Below are positions 11,458 through 19,437 of a stretch of DNA of 64,000 nt, one piece after another (the first letter of the stretch is position 1; every line of letters starts with the position of its first letter). The position numbers were made by a program, and so were the translations under genes. The DNA lies in NCBI RefSeq assembly GCF_022682305.1, contig NZ_CP093528.1, forward strand, positions 757,501 to 821,500, in the 5' to 3' direction. A model generated the notes under the pieces. That model ran no database searches. It was not told where the DNA came from and saw nothing but the letters and a program-made list of their open reading frames with translations. The DNA is from Shinella zoogloeoides (GTDB taxonomy: Bacteria > Pseudomonadota > Alphaproteobacteria > Rhizobiales > Rhizobiaceae).

Positions 11458-12258
11458 ATGCGTCGATTCATTCCGGTTGCGGCCTTCACTCTATTGCTTG
11501 CTGCGGTTCCCCGCATCGGCCATGCCGAAAGCGCGGCAGCGCCGGTGACGGATTGCGACCGTCTGGCGGCCACGACCACCGATCCGGACAATGTCGGCGG
11601 CCATCACGTCGAGCTCGGGCAGATCAAATCCGCCGAAGCCGTCGCGGCCTGTACACAGGCGCTCGCGCGCTATCCCGATTCGCGACGCCTGATGTTCCAG
11701 CTCGGCCGCGCCTACGACGCGGGCAGGAATGTGGCCGAGTCCTACCGGTGGTACCTGAAAAGCGCCGAACTCGGGAGCCCTGCGGCCCAGTATAACCTTG
11801 CCGTGGCCTATCAGGACGGCGAGGGTGTCGCGCAGGATTACGAGCAGGCCGTCTTCTGGTATGGCAAAAGCGCCGCCCAGGGGGACGCGGATTCGCAGCG
11901 CAATCTGGGTGTGCTCTACTATAACGGCGAGGGCGTCGAGCAGGATTTCGACAAGGCGTTCAAGCTGTTCATGCAGGCGGCGGAAAAGAACGATACGCTT
12001 GCGCAATACGATGTCGGCCTCAGCTATCGGGACGGCAATGGCGTCGAGCGGGATTTCGGCAAGGCCGCGATCTGGCTGCGCAAGGCCGCCGATGGCGGCG
12101 AGGTCGACGCCCAGCGCAGCCTTGGAGAACTCTACGAACATGGATTGGGCGTCGGGCAGGATCTTGCCGAGGCGCTGGTGTGGTATCGCAAGGCCGCCGC
12201 GCAGGGAGATGCCGCGGCCGCCGCGGCGGTCGAGGACCTCCGGTCGCAGGAGCCGTGA
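11458..12258 (+). CDS. Sel1-repeat (TPR-like) exported protein
   Basis: A 266-residue protein with a signal peptide (VAAFTLLLAAVPRIGHA) followed by about five Sel1-like repeats of roughly 36 residues. The repeat core, such as AAQYNLAVAYQDGEGVAQD followed by YEQAVFWYGKSAAQGD, recurs with little change. Sel1 repeats form helical scaffolds for protein-protein contacts, often in envelope or signalling complexes. Two cysteines lie near the mature N-terminus (TDCDRL, AACTQAL). The specific partner is unknown. It starts at ATG 11458 after a GAGGCAGAGAG purine stretch. Confidence 0.85.
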   Translation: MRRFIPVAAFTLLLAAVPRIGHAESAAAPVTDCDRLAATTTDPDNVGGHHVELGQIKSAEAVAACTQALARYPDSRRLMFQLGRAYDAGRNVAESYRWYLKSAELGSPAAQYNLAVAYQDGEGVAQDYEQAVFWYGKSAAQGDADSQRNLGVLYYNGEGVEQDFDKAFKLFMQAAEKNDTLAQYDVGLSYRDGNGVERDFGKAAIWLRKAADGGEVDAQRSLGELYEHGLGVGQDLAEALVWYRKAAAQGDAAAAAAVEDLRSQEP

Positions 12259-12350
12259 AATGGCCGCCGCCCCATCCCGGAGTGGAAAAACGCCCCGCCC
12301 TGCGCTAGGGAGGAAGGGCGGCAGTGACGCCGCGAGCATCCGGTGAGGCG

Positions 12351-13262
12351 ATGGCAATCACGATCCAGTACGAACGGCCGGTTTCCCATGCGGCGCACTG
12401 GGCGCGCCGTCTGGCGCTGTTTTCCTGCGTCCTGTTCGTCGCCGTCGTGCTGTCGCATCGCTTCGGGCCGCTGACGACGCCGCATTTCCTTGCCCTTGCC
12501 GGTTTCGCCGCCATTCTGGCGGGGGTGTCGGTGCTGCTCGCGGCCATCGGCCTTGCGCGCCTCTGGTTCGTCGGTGCGCGGGGCGGCAAGGCGTCCTTCA
12601 TGGCGCTGCTGTTCGCGCTGCTGCCGCTCGGCGTGGCCGGCGCGGCCGCCTATTCCTATTTCTACAAGCCGGCGCTGCACGACGTAACGACGGACACCGC
12701 CGCCGCCCCGCCCTGGCTTGCCGAGCCGTCGGTCGATCAGGACTGGCTGCCGCGCGGCGGCATCGTCACGCCTGAGGATCGCGCCGTGCAGATCGAAGCC
12801 TATCCCGGCCTTTCCGGCCGCCGTTACGAGGGCGCGCTCGACCGCGTCTACCAGGGCGTGCGCAAGGTCGCCGCCGCCTCCGGCATCACGATCACCGCCG
12901 AGGACGGCCTCGACAACATTCTCGCCGACCTCGAGGACCTCGTCGTCGATCCCGCCAAGGTCGCGCAGAGCGCCGAGGCGCTGGGCGATGTGCCGATCCC
13001 CGAGGCCCGCCCGCTGGAAACGCCCCTGACCCCGCATGTCGGCGGTGCGGGCGATGTGCTGCTGCAGGGCGAATGGCGCTCGCCGGTCTTCGGCTTCCGC
13101 TTCGACGTGGTCATCCGCCTGCGCGAGGAGGCGGAAACGACGCTGGTCGACATGCGCGCGGCCACCCGCTACGGCCCGCACGACCTCGGCATGGGCGCGG
13201 ACCTGGTGGAAGGCTACCTGAAGGCGCTCGACGCCGAACTGCTCGGCATCGCCGGCGACTGA
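12351..13262 (+). CDS. DUF1499 domain membrane protein
   Basis: A 303-residue protein (from ATG 12351; an upstream GTG at 12324 is possible). Three hydrophobic segments occupy roughly the first 110 residues (LFSCVLFVAVVLSH; FLALAGFAAILAGVSVLLAA; FMALLFALLPLGVAGAAAY). A soluble C-terminal DUF1499 domain follows, running from about residue 145 (DRAVQIEAYPGLSGR) to a conserved end (SPVFGFRFDVVIRLR, VDMRAATRYGPHDLGMGADLV). DUF1499 proteins have no established function. It is convergent with the metallo-hydrolase gene, their stop codons abutting. Confidence 0.75.
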   Translation: MAITIQYERPVSHAAHWARRLALFSCVLFVAVVLSHRFGPLTTPHFLALAGFAAILAGVSVLLAAIGLARLWFVGARGGKASFMALLFALLPLGVAGAAAYSYFYKPALHDVTTDTAAAPPWLAEPSVDQDWLPRGGIVTPEDRAVQIEAYPGLSGRRYEGALDRVYQGVRKVAAASGITITAEDGLDNILADLEDLVVDPAKVAQSAEALGDVPIPEARPLETPLTPHVGGAGDVLLQGEWRSPVFGFRFDVVIRLREEAETTLVDMRAATRYGPHDLGMGADLVEGYLKALDAELLGIAGD

Positions 13263-14198
13263 TCAAAGGCCCGGCGCGGGGAAATACAGCCCCTTCAGCG
13301 AGGGCGGCCCCTCGGTGACGACCTCGCCGCGCCCGACCAGGTCCTCCAGATGCGCCAGCACCGAAAGCGCCGCCGCTCCATGCAGGCGCGGATCGGTCTC
13401 GCGGTAGATCACCTTCACCATGTCGGCGATCAGCCGGTCGCCCGCGCGGATGCGCTCGCGCACCGCCCGTTCGCGCATGCGCCGATGGGTGCGAAGCCCG
13501 CGCAGGAACGAGGCCGGCTCCGTCACCGGGCCGCCATGGCCGGGAAAGTAGATGCGGTCGTCCCGCTCCAGCAACCGTTCGAGCGAGGCCATGTAGTCCG
13601 CCATCGCGCCGTCCGGCGGGGCGACGATGGTCGTCGCCCAGGCCATGACATGGTCGGCGGAAAAGACGATGCCTTCCGGCCCGTCAAGGGCGAAGGCGGC
13701 ATGGTTGGCGGTATGGCCGGGCGTCAGCAGCGCCGTCAGCGCCCAGCCGTCGCCCGTCACCGTCTCGCCGTGGCGAAGCGCGATATCCGGCGCGAAGTCC
13801 ATGTCCGCGCTTTCCGCGAAGGGATTGCTTTCCCCCGCGTGCAGCGGCCGCGCGGCGCGATGCGGGCCCTCGGCGACGATGAGCGCCCCCGTTTCCGCCT
13901 TCAGCCGGCGGGACAGCGGCGAGTGGTCGCGATGCGTGTGGCTGACGGCGATATGCGTCACCTCGCGCCCGGCAAGCGCCTGCATCAGCGCCCGGAAATG
14001 CGCCTCGTCCTCCGGTCCCGGATCGATCACCGCGACCGAGCGGTCGCCGACGATATAGCTGTTCGTGCCATGGAAGGTGAAGGGGCCGGGATTGTTGACG
14101 GTGACGCGCTGGACGCTCGGGCCGACCGGCACCGCCTCGCCATGGGCCGGCCGGAAGGCGAGGTCGAAATGCGGGCTCTCGTCGGTGTCGCGGCTCAC
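13263..14198 (-). CDS. MBL-fold metallo-hydrolase (LACTB2-like)
   Basis: A 311-residue metallo-beta-lactamase-fold hydrolase. The zinc-binding motif is SHTHRDHSP (HxHxxDH), and further metal ligands are in LLTPGHTANHAAF and FSADHVM. The C-terminal third (YFPGHGGPVTEP, then a helical winged domain) matches the LACTB2/ribonuclease-Z-like group that hydrolyses thioesters or RNA. Substrate unknown. The apparent GTG start at 14198 lies 7 bases after the cupin stop, so the two are probably cotranscribed and translationally coupled. Confidence 0.85.
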   Translation of the reverse strand: MSRDTDESPHFDLAFRPAHGEAVPVGPSVQRVTVNNPGPFTFHGTNSYIVGDRSVAVIDPGPEDEAHFRALMQALAGREVTHIAVSHTHRDHSPLSRRLKAETGALIVAEGPHRAARPLHAGESNPFAESADMDFAPDIALRHGETVTGDGWALTALLTPGHTANHAAFALDGPEGIVFSADHVMAWATTIVAPPDGAMADYMASLERLLERDDRIYFPGHGGPVTEPASFLRGLRTHRRMRERAVRERIRAGDRLIADMVKVIYRETDPRLHGAAALSVLAHLEDLVGRGEVVTEGPPSLKGLYFPAPGL

Positions 14199-14205
14199 GG
14201 ATGCG

Positions 14206-14502
14206 TCACTTGTATTCGATCTCGATGAAGCTCATGGGCTTGTCGCCGCCATTGACGACATTGTGCGCCACGCCGGCCTCCCGCCGGTAGACGGCCCCGG
14301 CCTTGCTGTGCACCCGCCGCTCTCCGGTCTCTTCCTCGATCAGGAAGTCGCAATCCGTCATCGGCACGACGACATAGCCCATGCCGTGCACATGATGCCC
14401 CGTATCGGCTCCCGGCTCGAAATCCCAGCGGGTGACGCGCACCACGGCGTCATCGAGAAGAACGGTGGGCACGGCCGGCGGACGGGCACGAAACTGCGAC
14501 AT
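14206..14502 (-). CDS. Cupin-domain protein
   Basis: A 98-residue single cupin. The metal-binding His cluster is in GADTGHHVHGMGYVVVPM, and the second cupin motif is around AGVAHNVVNGG. Small cupins of this kind act as dioxygenases, isomerases or binding proteins; nothing here fixes the substrate. It is the first gene of a two-gene unit with the MBL-fold hydrolase downstream, which suggests a shared small-molecule pathway. Confidence 0.8.
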   Translation of the reverse strand: MSQFRARPPAVPTVLLDDAVVRVTRWDFEPGADTGHHVHGMGYVVVPMTDCDFLIEEETGERRVHSKAGAVYRREAGVAHNVVNGGDKPMSFIEIEYK

Positions 14503-14677
14503 GACGGCTCCTGGGGAAATCTGCTTGCGGCAAGACCCTACCGCCGCCTCGCTTTCCTGCCAAGGCCGATCCGGGGCGTCGTCCCCATTCCTCCGCAGCC
14601 TTCATTGAAATGAGCGCCATGTCCTCTATTATCTCCACACGCCGGTCCCGGCCGGTGAAAACAACAGGGAGTAAGAC

Positions 14678-15118
14678 ATGGGAATCTTCAGTTCCATCAA
14701 GGAAAAGCTGTTCGGCAAGGCTGAGCCGGAAGTCGCGGCGGTCGAAACGATCACGGCCGAGGCCGTGAAGCCGGTGACGGCCGATGTTTCCGCGACGGCG
14801 ACGTCTGCGGGCGGTGCGGCGGCTGCGACGCCGGCGGAGAGCAAGGCGGCCCCGGCAGCGCCGGTGGATGTCGCCGCCATCATGGATGCCGCGGTCAAGA
14901 AGAACGGCCAGAAGCTCGATTGGCGCCGTTCCATCGTGGACATGATGAAGGCGCTCGACCTCGATTCGAGCCTTGCCGCCCGCAAGGAACTGGCGGACGA
15001 GCTTGGCTACACGGGCGACAAGGGCGATTCGGCCACGATGAACGTCTGGCTGCACAAGGCGCTGATGAAGGCGCTGGCCGAGAATGGCGGCAAGGTTCCC
15101 GCCGACCTGCTGGATTGA
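14678..15118 (+). CDS. DUF3597 domain protein
   Basis: A 146-residue protein. It starts with the family signature MGIFSSIKEKLFGKA and has an Ala/Val/Thr-rich low-complexity linker (about 25-70). The conserved C-terminal DUF3597 region contains LDWRRSIVDMMKALDLDSS and ADELGYTGDKGDSATMNVWL. Function is unknown; the fold resembles a small helical, possibly peptidoglycan-associated module. It has a GGGAGTAAGAC ribosome site. No operon partner: the SDR gene follows 96 bases later. Confidence 0.85.
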   Translation: MGIFSSIKEKLFGKAEPEVAAVETITAEAVKPVTADVSATATSAGGAAAATPAESKAAPAAPVDVAAIMDAAVKKNGQKLDWRRSIVDMMKALDLDSSLAARKELADELGYTGDKGDSATMNVWLHKALMKALAENGGKVPADLLD

Positions 15119-15214
15119 TCCCGCCGGAAGCCCGCCGGGCTTCCGCAAAGGCCTTCGTCTGCGTCGGCAGATAGTGCTATCACCGTCTCTCAACGAAGTA
15201 TGGGAGACGAATCC

Positions 15215-15919
15215 ATGAGCACGAACAAGGTAGCCGTCATCACGGCCGGCGGCAGCGGGATGGGGGCGGCGGCGGCGCGGCGGCTTGCGGCGGACGGGTT
15301 CAAGGTGGCGATCCTGTCCTCCTCCGGCAAGGGCGAGGCGCTGGCGAAGGAACTGGGCGGCCTCGGCGTCACCGGCTCCAACCAGTCGAACGACGACCTC
15401 AAGGGTCTTGTCGACCTTGCCATGGCGACCTGGGGTCGCATCGACGTGCTCGTCAACAGCGCCGGCCACGGGCCGCGCGCCGAGATCACCGCGATCACCG
15501 ACGAGGACTGGCACAAGGGCATGGACATCTACCTCATGAACGTCATCCGCCCCGTGCGGCTGGTGGCGCCCATCATGAAGGCGCAGAAATCCGGCGCGAT
15601 CGTCAATATCTCCACGGCCTGGGTCTTCGAGCCGTCCTCGATGTTCCCGACCTCGGCTGTCTTCCGCGCCGGCCTTGCCGCCTATACCAAGCTCTTCGCC
15701 GACACCTACGCGGCCGACAACGTGCGCATCAACAACGTGCTGCCGGGCTGGATCGACAGCCTGCCGGGCACGGAGGAGCGGCGTGAGAGCGTGCCCATGA
15801 AGCGCTACGGCACCATGGAGGAGATCGCCGCCACCATCGCCTTCCTCGCCTCCGAGGGAGCGGGCTACATCACCGGCCAGAGCCTGCGCGTCGATGGCGG
15901 CCTGATGCGCTCCGTCTAG
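15215..15919 (+). CDS. SDR-family protein with altered catalytic residues
   Basis: A 234-residue Rossmann-fold short-chain dehydrogenase/reductase relative. The cofactor motif TAGGSGMG is near the N-terminus, NSAGHGPRAE is the NAG motif, and the C-terminus has VLPGWIDS and GQSLRVDGG. The active-site Ser is present in NISTAW. Where SDRs have Tyr-x3-Lys, the aligned segment is SAVFRAGL, giving Ser for Tyr and Arg for Lys. Normal oxidoreductase chemistry is therefore doubtful. ATG 15215 is chosen because GGGAGACG precedes it; 15200 is an in-frame alternative without a clear site. Confidence 0.8.
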   Translation: MSTNKVAVITAGGSGMGAAAARRLAADGFKVAILSSSGKGEALAKELGGLGVTGSNQSNDDLKGLVDLAMATWGRIDVLVNSAGHGPRAEITAITDEDWHKGMDIYLMNVIRPVRLVAPIMKAQKSGAIVNISTAWVFEPSSMFPTSAVFRAGLAAYTKLFADTYAADNVRINNVLPGWIDSLPGTEERRESVPMKRYGTMEEIAATIAFLASEGAGYITGQSLRVDGGLMRSV

Positions 15920-15988
15920 GGCGATTCCAGCGAAAGCGCGCGGCGGTTCGCGTCCGCGATCCCGCAAGACCTGAGGGCGCAAGCGCCC

Positions 15989-16735
15989 TCAGGCGAGGGT
16001 GCCGAGGGGGATCATCTCCGGGGCGCCCGGCCGGAAGTCGCCGCCCAGCCAGTCGCCGAGCCAGCGCTCGACCCTGAGGCCGGCGTCGGCGATCGGCGCT
16101 TCCAGCTCCGCCTTTTCCGGAAAGGCGATGCGGGAGGCGGCGGAAAGACGCCGGCCCGTGGCCTGGATTTCGTAGTGCGTTTCATAGGTGACGATGCCGG
16201 TCGCGGGGTCGTGGGCTGCGTCGTTCCAGGCACGGACCGCGCCGAAGCGGGGGTGGTCGAGGCGGCGCAAGGAGGCTTCCGGTCCCCATTCCTCCCATTC
16301 GCGGCAGGCCGGGTTGCGGCTGTCGAAGACGAAGCGGCCGCCGGGTGCAAGATGCGCGGCGATGGTGGCGAGCGCCGCGCGGCGGTCCTCGGCCGTCAGG
16401 AAGACCTGGAAGGCGTGGCCGGTCAGCACGACGAGATCGAAGCGGCAATCGAGCCGTAGCGTGCGGGCATCGCCCTCGATGAACTCCACGCCCCTTGCAC
16501 CGGGCTTCGCCCGCGCGATCTCCAGCATGGCCGGCGCCGGATCGACGCCCGCGACATGCCTGCCGGCGGCGAGCGCCAGGGCAAGCTCCCCGGTGCCGCA
16601 GCCGAGATCGAGAACGCTCGCGGCGCCCTCGGCGAGTGCCCGGCAGAAGGCGAAATCCGGCGAGCGGTCCCAGCCGTTCTCAAGGTCGTAGAAATCGGCC
16701 AGCGCGGGATCATGATAGAGGCGGTCTTCGTCCAT
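15989..16735 (-). CDS. Class I SAM-dependent methyltransferase
   Basis: A 248-residue methyltransferase. Motif I is VLDLGCGTGELALALA, the acidic residue after strand 2 is in VAGVDPAPAMLEIA, and motif IV is DLVVLTGHAFQ. The C-terminal part (YEIQATGRRLSAASRIAF) matches small-molecule methyltransferases of the Methyltransf_25 type. Substrate unknown. GGAGG lies 5 bases before the ATG at 16735. A terminator separates it from the lipoprotein gene upstream. Confidence 0.85.
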   Translation of the reverse strand: MDEDRLYHDPALADFYDLENGWDRSPDFAFCRALAEGAASVLDLGCGTGELALALAAGRHVAGVDPAPAMLEIARAKPGARGVEFIEGDARTLRLDCRFDLVVLTGHAFQVFLTAEDRRAALATIAAHLAPGGRFVFDSRNPACREWEEWGPEASLRRLDHPRFGAVRAWNDAAHDPATGIVTYETHYEIQATGRRLSAASRIAFPEKAELEAPIADAGLRVERWLGDWLGGDFRPGAPEMIPLGTLA

Positions 16736-16746
16736 CTTTCCTCCAA

Positions 16747-16778
16747 AGAAAAAGCCGTGCCTGGCCGCACGGCTTTTG
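16747..16778 (-). terminator. Rho-independent terminator
   Basis: AAAAGCCGTGC (16750-16760) and GCACGGCTTTT (16767-16777) form an 11-bp stem with a 6-base loop. On the minus strand the stem is followed by TTCTTT, so it ends the lipoprotein transcript. Confidence 0.85.
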
Positions 16779-16802
16779 AGCGCCCGGCCTTGACCGGCGC
16801 GG

Positions 16803-17147
16803 TTACTTCGCCGCGCCTGCGGCGTCGAGAACCTTCTCGCAGTGGCTCGGGCCGCCCTTGGGATCGGGACGGTCGGCGACGGCGCGGATATTGGTGATGA
16901 TATAGGCGTCGTTGACGGTTAGCTCCACCGTGCAGGACTTGCCGCGAGCGAAGCCGCCGCGCCACTTGTAGAGCGTCGTACCGCCGGAGCCGGCCGTATC
17001 GGACAGCGGCGGACCGTAGGCGGCGAAGAAGCTGCCGGCGGTCTTGCCGTTCCAGCGCGCCTGCAGCGGGTTGGATGCGACGGAGACGGTGGTGCATGCG
17101 GTGAGGGCAAGCGCGAGGCCTGCCAGAATTGCGATGCGGGACTTCAT
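16803..17147 (-). CDS. Small putative lipoprotein
   Basis: A 114-residue protein with a signal peptide (MKSRIAILAGLALAL) and lipobox LTAC. The mature domain has GKTAGSFFAAYGPPLSDTA, YKWRGGF and two cysteines (KSCTVEL, SHCEKVL), suggesting a disulfide. It looks like the many short rhizobial lipoproteins that share an xxYGPP..Y.W pattern and have a SmpA/OmlA-like feel; I assign no function. It is the last host gene before the integrated element. ATG 17147 is preferred to an upstream in-frame ATG because the signal peptide then begins at residue 1. Confidence 0.7.
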   Translation of the reverse strand: MKSRIAILAGLALALTACTTVSVASNPLQARWNGKTAGSFFAAYGPPLSDTAGSGGTTLYKWRGGFARGKSCTVELTVNDAYIITNIRAVADRPDPKGGPSHCEKVLDAAGAAK

Positions 17148-17401
17148 CTGTGCGATTTCCTCGGACTTCCTGCGGCCGGTTTCGGCGACTCGGGGCTTGT
17201 GCCTCAATTTCGCCATAGCGCAGCCCGCGCGAAAGGGGAATCACCGTCCCGGCAACTTTGCCGCCGTCCCCGTCGAACGGCTCCGGACCGTGCGGATTTG
17301 CAACAGTTGCGGGCATGGATCGCAAGCGATCCGCTACAGTCGTACCAGCTTTTTAAAGGGAGTTTTCGGGAAAGTGCGAAAGCCTGAAAGGAGGGCTTTC
17401 C

Positions 17402-17449
17402 GCTGGTCGGAGTGGAGTGATTCGAACACTCGACCCCCACGTCCCGAAC
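17402..17449. repeat. attL, left 48-bp attachment repeat (tRNA-Pro 3' fragment)
   Basis: It is identical over 48 bases to 36931-36978, the 3' half of tRNA-Pro(CGG) including the CCA end. Only the part from the anticodon loop to the CCA is here, so this copy is not a functional tRNA. The gene-free stretch 17148-17651 holds a hairpin (17378-17400) that was probably the original tRNA terminator, this attL, and the left end of the element with arm-site-like repeats. Confidence 0.93.
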
Positions 17450-17532
17450 AACAAGAATTCACCTGAATAGCCTGAGAAACCGGCATTCCTTGCGTTCGTT
17501 TGTGGTGCGAAAACGCGCCTGAAAACGTCCAT

Positions 17533-17552
17533 TCGTTGCCAATCATTGCCGT
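17533..17552. repeat. Candidate integrase arm-type sites (left)
   Basis: TCATTGCCGT at 17543-17552 is repeated exactly at 36852-36861 and 36864-36873 inside the other end. A degenerate neighbour (TCGTTGCCAA) lies at 17533-17542. Short repeats flanking the core at both ends of a tyrosine-integrase element are typical arm-binding sites; binding is inferred. Confidence 0.55.
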
Positions 17553-17651
17553 GGATACGAACAGGCGACCCCTACATTAAATCAACCACCTGCCGGCCTC
17601 GAGCCGGCGGGCGCGCCTTTTTGCGCATTCTCTCCAGGAAAGGATTGAGAT

Positions 17652-17966
17652 ATGACCGAGGAAGACTATCAGCTTTACACCGACTACCTGATGGCAGGAA
17701 ACGGCCAGCTCCGGGGCCGCCACGGGTTTCGTATCCCCGCCGTCGTCATGGACCAGTGGCACCGGCAGGGTTTCGCAGTTCTCAGGACGAACACCCTGGC
17801 GAAGCACTACGGCGTCCAGCGAAAGACGATGTGGAAGACCATCAAGGGCGTTGTCGACGCCGGGTTCATCCGCGAGGTGGGCCGCACGGCCGAGGGCAAG
17901 GCAATGTATGTCCCTTGCCTTGAGCGCGGGAAAGAATGGCGGGCCGCCCGCGAGGCGCGCGTATGA
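17652..17966 (+). CDS. Phage small helix-turn-helix protein
   Basis: A 104-residue basic protein. The segment NTLAKHYGVQRKTMWKTIKG followed by VVDAGFIREV looks like a winged helix-turn-helix, so it may bind DNA near the left end of the element or assist replication. It starts after AGGAAAGGATTGAG. Its stop overlaps the start of the replication protein by ATGA, so the two are coupled. I do not recognise a named family. Confidence 0.65.
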   Translation: MTEEDYQLYTDYLMAGNGQLRGRHGFRIPAVVMDQWHRQGFAVLRTNTLAKHYGVQRKTMWKTIKGVVDAGFIREVGRTAEGKAMYVPCLERGKEWRAAREARV

Positions 17967-19177
17967 GCGACGGGAGGAAGGAGTCCCGCTTTCTCCAGAA
18001 GTGGAAGTTGGTTCGAGCCGCCGCTCGTGACAACAAGCGGCTGAGCACGGGCGATATCGCCGTACTGATGGCTCTCTGCGACCGCTATGGTAGCAAGTAT
18101 GATCCAGACGCCCCGGCCCTTGCCGGGCACGCGCTGCTTGGTGCCATGGCCGGTCTCACTCGCCGCGCCACTATCGATTCAACCCGCCGTCTGATCGACG
18201 CCGGATACATTGCCGTCATCGAACTCGGCTCCGGCACCCGCGGCACTCGATATGGCCTAAATTTCGCTAGAGGTGAAGACGTCATCACCACTGCGGAGGA
18301 TAATGCTAGTGGTGAAGCGGAGTTCACCACAGTAGTGAACCCCAGTGCACCTCTAGACCCCCGTAGTGGTGAAGGGCACTTCACGGAGTCCCCACCTACT
18401 GAAAGCCGCCTACAGGCGGGCTTACATGTAGTGGGTAATGAGTTCGAAGCCGCGCCTACGGCGCCGCCCGGTCCCGGCCTTGACGGCCGGCCCGGCGCGG
18501 ACCCGGCTTCGGGAGAGGGAGAGGAGTTCGCTGCGTTCTGGAGCGCATGGCCGCGAAAGCATGGGAAGAAGAAGGCTGAAACCGAATGGAAGCGGATAGA
18601 TGCCAGCTTGCGCGGGGCCGTCGTTGTTGCGGCGGGGAAGTGGGCAGAGCACTATGCAACCCATGACGTCGACAAGAAGTGGATACCGGAACCCGCGAAT
18701 TGGTTGAAGGACGAAAGGTGGGATGAAGACCTGCCGCTGATCCACGTTGACGCGAAAGGGGCGGCCATAGCCAAAGCGAAAGCGAATGCGCCAGCCAAGC
18801 CCGAACCGGCAGCCACCAGTGAGCCGCCCGAGCCGGCGAATGATGACATTCCGGACTGGATGCGCGGAAGCCCGAAGTTATGGCCAATTGGCCGCCACTA
18901 CGGCGAGTTCATTGATGGCGAGGTCGTCAGACATGGCGTCGACACCGAAGTTCGCATGACATTCAGGAGAGATGACGGGACACTCCTGCTTCACCACTTC
19001 TGGACGGAGGCGTTCATCAAATCCTATCAGGACGAAGGTCAGGCCATCATCAGGAACATCCTTGGCGCCCTCGAAATGTCTAACACGGACGACACCGACG
19101 ATCTCCTGTTCAAGCCTCTTACCGTGGTGGCGGATGGCGAAACCTTGACCTACGAAAAAATCAGCGAGGCCGCTTGA
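17963..19177 (+). CDS. Predicted phage replication initiator
   Basis: A 404-residue protein. The N-terminal 100 residues form a winged helix (LSTGDIAVLMALCDRYGSKY; LTRRATIDSTRRLIDAGYIA) like phage O-type replication proteins. A Ser/Gly/Glu-rich linker (about 105-180) follows, and the DNA under it contains repeated TAGTGGTGAAG motifs. A domain with FWSAWPRKHGKKKAETEWKR then matches a segment common in phage replication proteins. The C-terminal 100 residues (MTFRRDDGTLLLHHFWTEAF, FIKSYQDE) resemble the DnaA N-terminal type domain that contacts helicase. It lies in an ATGA-coupled early operon. Confidence 0.65.
   Translation: MSDGRKESRFLQKWKLVRAAARDNKRLSTGDIAVLMALCDRYGSKYDPDAPALAGHALLGAMAGLTRRATIDSTRRLIDAGYIAVIELGSGTRGTRYGLNFARGEDVITTAEDNASGEAEFTTVVNPSAPLDPRSGEGHFTESPPTESRLQAGLHVVGNEFEAAPTAPPGPGLDGRPGADPASGEGEEFAAFWSAWPRKHGKKKAETEWKRIDASLRGAVVVAAGKWAEHYATHDVDKKWIPEPANWLKDERWDEDLPLIHVDAKGAAIAKAKANAPAKPEPAATSEPPEPANDDIPDWMRGSPKLWPIGRHYGEFIDGEVVRHGVDTEVRMTFRRDDGTLLLHHFWTEAFIKSYQDEGQAIIRNILGALEMSNTDDTDDLLFKPLTVVADGETLTYEKISEAA
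18267..18384. promoter_or_regulatory. Candidate replication origin with iteron-like repeats inside the initiator gene
   Basis: TAGAGGTGAAG (18268), TAGTGGTGAAG (18307) and TAGTGGTGAAG (18364) are direct repeats. Between them is the near-perfect inverted repeat GTTCACCAC-A-GTAGTGAAC (18322-18340), and GTGAAG-GGCA-CTTCAC follows. They fall in the low-complexity linker of the initiator, as in lambda O. Spacing is a multiple of three, so protein-level repetition of SGE is an alternative explanation. Confidence 0.4.
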
Positions 19178-19437
19178 TGGAATACGAAGACATGCGGGCC
19201 GCTGTACTCGCGGCATTGGAAGATCACAGCCAAAAGCAATCGCCTCGATTAGGGGCAATTATGCGGATTGAGCCGTTTGAGGCCGAGACTGCCGACGACG
19301 AACCGTGCAGAGCAATTGGCGTAGTCGTCAGCACTGACGGCGATTGCCTGGACTTCGTCGTCATCAAGGAGGTGGGAGACGGCGAGCTGATACCGACGAC
19401 CGAAGGCAGTCTGTGGAAAAGGGAGAAAGCAGCATGA
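19177..19437 (+). CDS. Hypothetical phage protein
   Basis: An 86-residue acidic protein of unknown function, starting at the ATG that shares its A with the upstream stop codon (TGATG). The C-terminal half is a small beta-rich region (AIGVVVSTDGDCLDFVVIKE). It overlaps the next gene by ATGA, so all four early genes from 17652 to 20213 are one coupled unit. Confidence 0.6.
   Translation: MEYEDMRAAVLAALEDHSQKQSPRLGAIMRIEPFEAETADDEPCRAIGVVVSTDGDCLDFVVIKEVGDGELIPTTEGSLWKREKAA

Noticed and set aside
17402..17449. Second tRNA-Pro gene at the left end
   Set aside because: Only the 3' part from the anticodon loop to CCA is present; it cannot fold as a tRNA and is the att repeat.
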